Part shown: piece after piece, positions 1 through 6,522 of the stretch
How positions within the stretch are numbered: position 1 is the first letter of the stretch
Layout: each line of letters begins with the position of its first letter
Source of the DNA: CAYVWB01 sp964455395
GTDB lineage: Bacteria; Desulfobacterota; Desulfovibrionia; Desulfovibrionales; Desulfovibrionaceae
Reading direction: 5' to 3'
Length of the DNA: 21,190 nt
NCBI GenBank assembly: GCA_964455395.1
Contig: CAYVWB010000072.1
Location: 1-21,190, forward strand
The notes under the pieces: model-generated
What the model was told of the DNA's origin: nothing
Database searches by the model: none
The model's input: only the letters and a program-made list of their open reading frames with translations
Translations under genes and position numbers: made by a program

Positions 1-179
1 ACACGGAAGATGACGAGATGCGCGCCGGCGGCTTCCCATTGGGCCTTGAGCTCCGCCAGGGTGACGCCCCCGTCGCCGTTGCGATCGAGGGCGGCGTGGT
101 CCATGGGATCTGCGCAGGCGAGCGGTGCGAGACCGAGAACGCAACAGAGGACGCAGCAACAAGCGAGGAGGGTGCGCAT
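1..179 (-). CDS. Secreted EF-hand protein, truncated by the window edge
   Basis: The first 59 codons of a gene running off the left edge. Translation starts MRTLLACCCVLCCVLGLAPL, a short cysteine-rich hydrophobic signal peptide probably cleaved near residue 23. It is followed by a perfect 12-residue EF-hand loop: D32, N34, D36, G37, V39 and E43 occupy the canonical calcium-binding positions. The start is supported by a GGAG box 7 bases before the ATG; that box overlaps the TAG stop of the upstream gene, so the two are almost certainly translated from one mRNA. The protein should be periplasmic or surface-exposed and bind Ca2+. Its full length, number of EF-hands and role cannot be seen. A lipoprotein is unlikely, because the sequence before C22 does not fit a lipobox well. 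Confidence 0.75.
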   Translation of the reverse strand, partial: MRTLLACCCVLCCVLGLAPLACADPMDHAALDRNGDGGVTLAELKAQWEAAGAHLVIFR

Positions 180-189
180 CAGGCGACTC

Positions 190-915
190 CTAGGGGGTTT
201 GCTCCGGGGCGGCGCGGGTGGCGTTGGGCGTGAGGGCCTCCAGCAAGCGCTGCGCCATGGACTCCGCGGCTTCTTCCCGGACTGCGGCGGCGGAATCTTC
301 GTCCAACCGCTGCGGGGATTGCCCCGGCGCGGCCATGGGCAGCGGCGGCGGCTTGCGCAACAGCGGCGGCGCACCGGCTTTTTGTATGATGTAGACCACT
401 TCCGCGCGTACTGTCACGCCATAGGTCGTCTCGGGGTCGCCGGTGCGGCGGGTGGCGGCGAGGGGCTCCACGGAATGGATGAAGACCGTGGCGTCCCAGA
501 CGGCTTCGTCATCAAGCTCGTCGAGCACGGCCTGCGCGTCGGGGCGGTGCGGCGTCATGGCGGATTCGCCCAGGAAGACGAGCTCCATGGCCAAGCCGCG
601 GTCCGCGAGCTTGGTTTCCAGGTCTGCACGCGCCTGCGCCACGGCCCGGCGTTTGGCGTCCAGCACGGCTTCGCGTTCCAACACGGCCTCGGGGCCGCTG
701 CGGGAGGCGGCGAACCCCTGGGTCTCCAGCTGTACGGACCGCAGCTGCCGGTCCTGGCCGTTGACAAGGAGGCGGTAGCGTTGGGCGTGGGCCGGCGTGG
801 TCGCAAGCAGGGTCGCAAGCAGGAGACACGCCAGCGCGGCGGCCCGGCGACGCCACCCGGTTCGCGGGTGAGCGCACGGCGTCAAGCAAGGCAACGATCG
901 TGCAGGGGCGGTCAT
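190..915 (-). CDS. Secreted protein of unknown function
   Basis: About 241 residues. An N-terminal basic stretch (GWRRR) precedes a hydrophobic segment ending in TTPAHA, a good signal peptidase I site, so the mature protein begins near QRYRLLV and is periplasmic. The body has a charged, alanine-rich helix (EREAVLDAKRRAVAQARADL) followed by mixed strands, ending in a proline-rich then acidic/alanine-rich tail. The helix resembles repeats in LPP20/FlgT-like periplasmic proteins, but the similarity is too weak for a name. I do not recognise the family. The start is uncertain: GTG at 918 and ATG at 915 are adjacent and neither has a good ribosome binding site. It lies 88 bases downstream of the exonuclease gene and 10 bases upstream of the EF-hand gene on the same strand, consistent with one transcription unit. 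Confidence 0.7.
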   Translation of the reverse strand: MTAPARSLPCLTPCAHPRTGWRRRAAALACLLLATLLATTPAHAQRYRLLVNGQDRQLRSVQLETQGFAASRSGPEAVLEREAVLDAKRRAVAQARADLETKLADRGLAMELVFLGESAMTPHRPDAQAVLDELDDEAVWDATVFIHSVEPLAATRRTGDPETTYGVTVRAEVVYIIQKAGAPPLLRKPPPLPMAAPGQSPQRLDEDSAAAVREEAAESMAQRLLEALTPNATRAAPEQTP

Positions 916-1003
916 CACGAGAGGTACGGTATCGCGAAACGCCGACGCGCGCCAGAGGGCGATGCGGGAAATGCGCTTCAGGCGGAATGCTTTCGAGGGG
1001 GGC

Positions 1004-1639
1004 TCAGGAAGGAGGGAGGCGGGTGGTCACACTGACGACGCCGGCGTCGCGCATGGCGAGGTAGAGCTCCCGGCTCACCCAGGCGTCCGTGGCGGCGTAC
1101 GTGATCTGCTGGTGGGTCAGCTCCACCCGGGCCCAATTGGAGCAGCGCTCTTTCTTGGAGACGCGCAGGCCCAGGAAATTGGCCGCCAAGTTGCGCAATC
1201 CGCAGGCGATGACGCCGCTGCTGCGCGCTTCCTCGGAGAGATCCACGAAGCCGGCGGGCTCGAAATCGAGAACCTCGCGGAGTTCGCGGATATCGTCGCG
1301 CACGGCCACACCGGTCTTGATGATGGTCGGGTCGGCGAGGATTTCCGCCACCCGGCGGGGCAGGCGCTTCAGCTCCAGGAGTTTGAAGATGAAGACCGTG
1401 TGCGCGCCGCCCAGTTGCAGCAGGGACGTCGGCTCGCTGTGGCCTTTGGTGAAGCAGGGGCGTTTTTCCGTATCGAAGCCCAGCAGGGTCTCGCTGGCGA
1501 GTTCCTCCAGGGCCGCGTCCAGGGCCGCTTCGTCGCGGATGATGCGCACGGGGCCTTCCCAACGACGCAATGGCAGCGCGTTGACGGCTTCCTTGGGGAG
1601 ACAAGGGAAGGCGGTGGGGGCGGCTTGTTGAGCGCTCAT
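1004..1639 (-). CDS. DEDD-family 3'-5' exonuclease domain protein
   Basis: 211 residues forming essentially one DnaQ-like/RNase D-type exonuclease domain (the family that includes the WRN and Rrp6 exonuclease domains). The Exo I motif is GFDTEKRP with D56 and E58; Exo II is TGVAVRDDI; Exo III is YAATDAW, giving the Y-x3-D signature. These acidic residues bind the two catalytic metal ions. There is no HRDC domain, so it is not a full RNase D; a cytoplasmic role in RNA or DNA 3'-end trimming is expected, but the substrate is unknown. ATG at 1639 was chosen because AGGA sits 9 bases upstream. An in-frame ATG at 1645 is too close to that box, and the longer frame reaching 1984 enters non-conserved sequence. 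Divergent from the VanZ-like gene. Confidence 0.85.
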   Translation of the reverse strand: MSAQQAAPTAFPCLPKEAVNALPLRRWEGPVRIIRDEAALDAALEELASETLLGFDTEKRPCFTKGHSEPTSLLQLGGAHTVFIFKLLELKRLPRRVAEILADPTIIKTGVAVRDDIRELREVLDFEPAGFVDLSEEARSSGVIACGLRNLAANFLGLRVSKKERCSNWARVELTHQQITYAATDAWVSRELYLAMRDAGVVSVTTRLPPS

Positions 1640-1669
1640 GAACATGTATCCTGTAGGGAAACGGCTTAC

Positions 1670-1698
1670 ACTCTGCCCCAGGTCGAGCGTTTTGGCAA
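1670..1698 (-). promoter_or_regulatory. Possible sigma-70 promoter of the exonuclease gene
   Basis: On the minus strand TTGCCA (1698-1693) is followed after 17 bases by CAGAGT (1675-1670). The -35 matches consensus in five of six positions but the -10 in only three. It would place transcription start about 25 bases before the chosen start codon. Weak evidence. Confidence 0.2.
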
Positions 1699-1843
1699 GG
1701 GCCGCCCTTCGGCGGCGAGGCCTGCCAGGAGGGGGACGGCGCGCAGCCGTGGCGTCGCCATGGACGGCTTCGTTCGACCCATGTAAGCAGGCTCCATAGG
1801 GCGTCACGTCCAATACGACATGCAGGATTCGTCCAGGAGTTTC

Positions 1844-2233
1844 ATGGCGCCCGACAGTTTTCCCATATTCCGCGGCGTCTTGCGGGCTGCGTGGTGGCTC
1901 TCCGCCGTGGCGCTCACCGTGCTGTCGCTCACGCCGAAGGCGGCGCCGCCCATGGTGTTCCCCCTCAGCGACAAGGTCGTCCACGTCCTGGCGTACGTGT
2001 GGCTTGGCGGGCTGGCCCGCGCGGGGTGGCTCGGAATCCCCGGCAAGGCGCGTCGCCGCGTCGTTCTGGTCACGGTGCTGTTGGCAGTCGTGTTGGAACT
2101 TGGCCAGGCGGCGGTTCCCGGCCGCGCCGCCGGCGTGGGCGACATGGCCGCGAACCTGCTCGGCGCGGCGTGCGGGTTGTGGGTGGGCGCGCGGATGGTG
2201 TGGCGCACAAGGGACGCGCCCCCATCGGAATGA
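1844..2233 (+). CDS. VanZ-like membrane protein
   Basis: 129 residues from the ATG at 1844, which has AGGAG 4 bases upstream; an ATG at 1820 would add eight residues but has no ribosome binding site. The sequence carries VanZ-family landmarks: a first membrane segment ending in LSLTP, the DKVVHVLAYVWLG segment, a membrane helix ending in ELGQ, the loop PGRAAGVGDMAANLLGA, and a last hydrophobic segment. About four membrane helices are expected, so it is an inner-membrane protein. VanZ-like proteins contribute to low-level teicoplanin resistance in enterococci, but most bacterial members have no known job. It lies 109 bases before pdxA on the same strand; co-transcription is possible but not shown. 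Confidence 0.75.
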   Translation: MAPDSFPIFRGVLRAAWWLSAVALTVLSLTPKAAPPMVFPLSDKVVHVLAYVWLGGLARAGWLGIPGKARRRVVLVTVLLAVVLELGQAAVPGRAAGVGDMAANLLGAACGLWVGARMVWRTRDAPPSE

Positions 2234-2342
2234 CCCGGCCGGGACGGGGAATCATCATTGTTGTCCGGCTTGATTGCCAGCGCGGCCCGAGCTTGGTATC
2301 CATGGCAGACTGGACGCGACGTCAAACCACCAGCGAGGCGCG

Positions 2343-3464
2343 ATGACACACTCCTCTTCCGGCGCGGCGCAGGGCGGCCCCCTGCTGTTGACACTCGGCG
2401 ACCCCAACGGCCTTGGTCCGGAGCTCGTCTGCCGGCTGCTGGGCGACGCCGACGGCGCCTGGTCCGAGTTCGACCGGCCTCTGCTCTGCATAGGCCCCGA
2501 GGCGGCGCTGGTCGCGCACTGGCCCGGGGCGGCGCCGTTCTGGACGCTGCTGGAGACGTTGGAGGACGTGGCGTCGCTGTCGTCGGGAATCTACCTGTAT
2601 GCGCCGGAGACGCTGCGGGACTTCGCGCCCACGCCCGGCGTCGCCGCCGCCGAGGGAGGCCGCGCCGCCGGCCTCAGCCTGGAGGCGGCGTGTGGGCTGC
2701 TGACCACGGGGCGGGCGCCAGCAGTGGTCACCCTGCCCCTGAACAAGGCCATGTTGCAAGCAGCGGGGTTTCACTTCCCCGGGCACACGGAACTCTTCGC
2801 CAACGCCGCCGGCCTGCAGCCCAGGGACGTCTGCATGCACCTCTGCGGGACGATCCTGCGGGTGAGCCTGGCGACCACGCATCCCCCCTTGCGCGACGTT
2901 CCTGATCTGGTGACGCGTGAGCGCATTCTCCATTGCCTCGCCTTGACGGACGAGTTCTTGCGGAAACTGCGTGGTGCGGGAGCGCTCGCCGACCGCATGC
3001 CGAGTCCGGGGCACGATCTGCTGCAGCCGTATGCGTCGACGCCGGCGGGCCAAACGGGCCAGACGGGCCAGGCGGGCCAGACGGGCCGCATCGCCGTCTG
3101 CGGGCTGAACCCGCACGCGGGGGAGGGCGGCGCCATCGGTCGAGAGGAGTTGGAGATCATCGCGCCTGCAGTGGAGGAGGCGCGCGCCCGCGGCATGGAC
3201 GTCGTGGGGCCGTTGCCGGGCGACACCGTCTTCCACCGCGCGGCGCATGGAGAGTTCGCGGCAGTGCTCGCCATGTATCATGATCAGGGGCTCGCCCCCT
3301 TGAAGTTGCTCCATTTCAACGAAGCGGTGAACGTCACCTTGGGTCTGCCCTTCGTGCGCACCTCCGTGGATCACGGCACGGGGTACGATCTGGTGGGGAC
3401 TGGCGAAGCCGCCGTGACGAGTCTGGCGGCAGCGTTGGGGCTGGCCGCGGATCTGCTACCATAA
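2343..3464 (+). CDS. pdxA: 4-hydroxythreonine-4-phosphate dehydrogenase (PdxA family)
   Basis: 373 residues. PdxA oxidises 4-phosphohydroxy-L-threonine with NAD+ in the DXP-dependent pathway to pyridoxal phosphate; PdxA2 relatives act on sugar-acid phosphates. Visible signatures are the N-terminal LTLGDPNGLGPEL, the substrate loop PGHTELFA with H148, and three probable metal-ligand histidines: H180 in THPPLRDV, H258 in GLNPHAGEGG and H313 in MYHDQGLAPLK. The C-terminal TSVDHGTGYDLVGTG is also typical. The ATG at 2343 was chosen because the family N-terminus begins just after it; the ribosome binding site is poor (GAGG only 2 bases away). The protein is longer than the usual ~330 residues, partly from a Gly-Gln-Thr insertion at residues 236-248 encoded by a tandem repeat. 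It starts a tight run of five genes, so a catabolic PdxA2-like role is possible. Confidence 0.88.
   Translation: MTHSSSGAAQGGPLLLTLGDPNGLGPELVCRLLGDADGAWSEFDRPLLCIGPEAALVAHWPGAAPFWTLLETLEDVASLSSGIYLYAPETLRDFAPTPGVAAAEGGRAAGLSLEAACGLLTTGRAPAVVTLPLNKAMLQAAGFHFPGHTELFANAAGLQPRDVCMHLCGTILRVSLATTHPPLRDVPDLVTRERILHCLALTDEFLRKLRGAGALADRMPSPGHDLLQPYASTPAGQTGQTGQAGQTGRIAVCGLNPHAGEGGAIGREELEIIAPAVEEARARGMDVVGPLPGDTVFHRAAHGEFAAVLAMYHDQGLAPLKLLHFNEAVNVTLGLPFVRTSVDHGTGYDLVGTGEAAVTSLAAALGLAADLLP
3047..3087 (+). repeat. 9-bp tandem repeat inside pdxA (about 4.5 copies)
   Basis: Four consecutive 9-base units (GGGCCAAAC, GGGCCAGAC, GGGCCAGGC, GGGCCAGAC) and a partial fifth, GGGCC. The unit keeps the reading frame and encodes GQT/GQA triplets, giving residues 236-248 of PdxA. 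It lies just before the strand that leads into the metal-ligand motif GLNPHAGE. Confidence 0.9.
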
Positions 3465-3476
3465 AAGGACGAGACC

Positions 3477-5141
3477 ATGTATCTTGGAATAGACGTGGGC
3501 GGCACCCACACGGACGCAGTGGCGTTGGACCGTCGCGAGGTGGTGGCCACCGCCAAGGTCATCACGGACCACGACAACCTGTTGGTGAGCGTGCGCGCCG
3601 CCATGGACGACGTGCTCTCACGGATCAAGACGCAGCGGGTGGAGCGCATCGCCCTGTCCACCACGCTTTCCACCAACGCCATCGTGGAGAACAAGATCGA
3701 GGACGTGGGCGTGCTGGTTTCGGCGGGACCGGGCATCGACCCGCACAGCTACCACATCGGCCGGGGTTTCAACGTCATCGACGGCTCCCTGGACCACCGC
3801 GGTTTCGAGATCCAGCCTCTGGACGAGAAGCAGCTCGCCCAAGCCGCCGCAGTCTGCAAGGAGCTCGGCATGCGGGTCTATGCGTCCGTGGGCAAGTTCA
3901 GCGTCCGCAACGCCACCCACGAGAACGCCATGCGCGACGCCGTGGCCGAGGACGCGGATTTCGTGGCCTTGGGCCACCGGCTCTCCGGTCGGCTGAATTT
4001 CCCCCGCCGCATCGCCACGGCGTACTACAACGCGTCCGTCTGGCGGCTCTACAACCGCTTCGCCGACGCCATCGAGCAGAGCGTGCGCGAACACGGTTTG
4101 GATCCACAGCTGCTCCACGTGCTCAAGGCGGACGGCGGCACCATGCCCATCAGCCTCTCGCGGGTCATGCCCGTGGAATCCATCCTTTCGGGCCCGGCGG
4201 CCAGCGTCATGGGCATCATCGCGCTGTGCGACATTCAGGAGGACTGCATCATCCTGGATATCGGCGGCACCACCACGGACATCGCCGTGTTCACTGCGGG
4301 GGCGCCGGTGCTGGAGCCCCGGGGTATCGACGTGGGTTCCTACCCCACGCTGGTGCGCGCGCTCAAGACGCGGTCCATCGGGGTGGGCGGGGACTCGAAG
4401 ATCATCGTCACCCGCTCCGGTGAAGTCCGGGTGGGTCCGGAACGCGCAGGTCCCTCCATGGCGCAAGGCGGCGGCGCGCCGACGCTCATCGACGCCATGA
4501 ATTATCTGAAGCTGGCGGACTTCCGGGACCGACAAGCCTCCGCCGCCGGTGTGGAGAAGCTGGCCGCGCTCTGGGACATGTACCCGAAAAAATTGGCGCA
4601 ACAGGCCGTGGATTACGCCGTGCGGACCATCAGCGAGGAAGCCCGCGCCATGGTGGCGATGCTCAACGAGCGTCCCGTCTACACCATCTACGAGTTGCTC
4701 CAAGGGCAACGCATCGACCCCCGCAAGGTCTACGTGATGGGCGGCCCGGCCGGACCCTTCAAATCCTTGCTGGAAAAGGCCATGGGCGTGCGTGTGGAGA
4801 CCCCGCCGCAATATCAGGTGGCCAACGCCATCGGTGCGGCATTGACGCGGACCACCGCCGAGTTGGAGCTGTTCGCGGACACGGAGAAGAAGCTGCTGCA
4901 GATCCCCATGTTGGGAATCGAGCACCCGATACCGGAAAGCTACGGCCAATCCCAGGCCGAGAGCGACGCCAGAGCGCTTCTGGGACGCTACCTGGATGAG
5001 CTGGGTTTGCCGGGCTCCACCGAATACAAGGACGATCTGGAGGTGGTGGAGTCCTCGGCGTTCAACATGGTGGATTTCTTCGGCGGCGCGCACAAGAACA
5101 TCCGCGTGAAAGCGCAGCTGCGGCCCGGCATTCTCGATTAA
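3477..5141 (+). CDS. Hydantoinase/oxoprolinase (HyuA-like) family ATPase
   Basis: 554 residues of the ASKHA-fold hydantoinase A/oxoprolinase family. The N-terminal phosphate loop is GIDVGGTHTD (residues 4-13). A second phosphate motif, LDIGGTTTDIAVF, has D261, preceded by SGPAASVMG and followed by GVGGDS. The C-terminal nucleotide motif is VYVMGGPAGPF. In characterised relatives (N-methylhydantoinase, 5-oxoprolinase, acetone carboxylase) this subunit uses ATP to activate an amide ring or a ketone, together with a HyuB-type subunit. No HyuB is encoded here, and at 554 residues the protein is shorter than the ~680-720 of typical HyuA. AAGGA 7 bases before the ATG supports the start. It begins 12 bases after pdxA and ends 28 bases before the amidohydrolase gene, so an operon is likely. 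The substrate is unknown. Confidence 0.85.
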   Translation: MYLGIDVGGTHTDAVALDRREVVATAKVITDHDNLLVSVRAAMDDVLSRIKTQRVERIALSTTLSTNAIVENKIEDVGVLVSAGPGIDPHSYHIGRGFNVIDGSLDHRGFEIQPLDEKQLAQAAAVCKELGMRVYASVGKFSVRNATHENAMRDAVAEDADFVALGHRLSGRLNFPRRIATAYYNASVWRLYNRFADAIEQSVREHGLDPQLLHVLKADGGTMPISLSRVMPVESILSGPAASVMGIIALCDIQEDCIILDIGGTTTDIAVFTAGAPVLEPRGIDVGSYPTLVRALKTRSIGVGGDSKIIVTRSGEVRVGPERAGPSMAQGGGAPTLIDAMNYLKLADFRDRQASAAGVEKLAALWDMYPKKLAQQAVDYAVRTISEEARAMVAMLNERPVYTIYELLQGQRIDPRKVYVMGGPAGPFKSLLEKAMGVRVETPPQYQVANAIGAALTRTTAELELFADTEKKLLQIPMLGIEHPIPESYGQSQAESDARALLGRYLDELGLPGSTEYKDDLEVVESSAFNMVDFFGGAHKNIRVKAQLRPGILD

Positions 5142-5169
5142 ATTACAGCCATAACAAGAGGATCACCCC

Positions 5170-6489
5170 ATGCTGGAAGCACCACGATCCCTGGGCGTCG
5201 TCTTTTTCCCGGCCTTCGACTGGGCCATCGAGCCCACCCACCCCGAGCGCGAGGAACGTTTGCTCTATACGCAGGATCAACTTCACGAGGAAGGCTTGTT
5301 CGACATCGCAGGCGTCACCGAGCACAAACCCGAAGTGGCTGCCAGACGGGACGTGGAGCGCGTGCATTTCTGCCTGCCCAGCGTGGAGACCGTGGCCACC
5401 AAGAGCCACATGATCTCGGCAGGCGGGGCGATAAAAGCTGCGCGGCTTGTCATGGAAAAGCAGGCGGAACGGGCCTTTGCATTGGTTCGACCACCCGGAC
5501 ACCACGCCATGAAGATCGTGGAAGGCAATCGCGGCTTCTGCAACATCAATATCGAAGCGGTGATGTTGGAGTGGATTCGCGAACACTACGGGCCCAAGCG
5601 CGTCGCCATCATCGATACGGACTGCCACCACGGCGACGGCACGCAAGACATCTATTGGCATGACAAGAATACGCTCTTCATTTCGTTGCATCAGGACGGC
5701 CGCACCATCTACCCAGGCAGCGGGTTCCCGGACGACTTGGGCGGCCCCAACGCGTTGGGCAAGACGCTCAATGTGCCACTGCCTCCACGCACTGCAGACG
5801 AAGGGTTCCTCTATGTGGTGGATGAACTCATTCTTCCAGTGCTTGAAGACTTCAAGCCCGATTTGATAATCAACTCCGCTGGGCAGGACAATCACTTCAC
5901 CGATCCCATCACCAACATGAACTTTTCGGCGCAAGGCTATGCCAAACTCAACGAGAAGCTCAATCCGGACATCGCTGTGCTTGAAGGAGGCTATGCCATA
6001 CAAGGGGCACTGCCCTATGTGAACCTGGGAATATGTCTTGCTATGGCTGGTGTAGACTATAGCCATGTCACAGAACCGGATTATACACCGGAAAAATTGG
6101 CGCAAGATGTACGTTCCATGGACTCCATCAAGAAAATCTGCGAAGAAGTGCGGCACCGTTACTTCAATCCGCCATCCACGCCACGTGATGGTGACGTCAA
6201 TGGACAGTGGTTTACTCGCATGAAAGACGTTTTTTACGATACAGACGGCATCCGTGAGAGCCAAGTGGAAAGCGTGTACATCTGTCCAGACTGTTCCGGT
6301 GTTGTCAAAACAGAAGTATGGTCAACTTCGAATCCACTCTCTCTCTGCGTCGAGATTCCCTTGGATGCATGTGACGTATGCATCGGTCTTGGCAAAAGAG
6401 CCATCGAGGAAGGGCATACCAAAGGAAACTACCGCATTATTCAAGGTATCAACAGAAAGGATAGAGAGTACTCCCAGTTCGGATTCTGA
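5170..6489 (+). CDS. HDAC-like (acetylpolyamine amidohydrolase/class II) deacetylase with C-terminal Cys cluster
   Basis: 439 residues. Zinc-dependent arginase/deacetylase fold, with catalytic pair H111-H112 in RPPGHHA, zinc ligands D151 and H153 in DTDCHHGDGT, third zinc ligand D240 in SAGQDNHFTDP, and the transition-state tyrosine Y275 in LEGGY. All key residues are present, so it should be an active cytoplasmic amidohydrolase removing acetyl or other acyl groups, as in bacterial acetylpolyamine and acetoin-utilisation proteins. After about residue 330 comes an extension with C372-x2-C375, C393 and C401-x2-C404, which looks like a zinc ribbon and is not part of the core fold. Start: ATG after AAGAGGATCACCCC. 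Base composition changes inside the gene: the first ~600 bases are GC-rich (60-72% in samples), while from about 5800 samples fall toward 43%, suggesting a recombination junction. Third gene of the putative operon. Confidence 0.87.
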   Translation: MLEAPRSLGVVFFPAFDWAIEPTHPEREERLLYTQDQLHEEGLFDIAGVTEHKPEVAARRDVERVHFCLPSVETVATKSHMISAGGAIKAARLVMEKQAERAFALVRPPGHHAMKIVEGNRGFCNINIEAVMLEWIREHYGPKRVAIIDTDCHHGDGTQDIYWHDKNTLFISLHQDGRTIYPGSGFPDDLGGPNALGKTLNVPLPPRTADEGFLYVVDELILPVLEDFKPDLIINSAGQDNHFTDPITNMNFSAQGYAKLNEKLNPDIAVLEGGYAIQGALPYVNLGICLAMAGVDYSHVTEPDYTPEKLAQDVRSMDSIKKICEEVRHRYFNPPSTPRDGDVNGQWFTRMKDVFYDTDGIRESQVESVYICPDCSGVVKTEVWSTSNPLSLCVEIPLDACDVCIGLGKRAIEEGHTKGNYRIIQGINRKDREYSQFGF

Positions 6490-6522
6490 TGTGCACGCAC
6501 TTTGAGAACCAAGGGGCCACGC

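Noticed and set aside
3618..5093. A 491-codon minus-strand open frame
   Set aside because: Antisense to the HyuA-like gene, no motifs; high-GC shadow.
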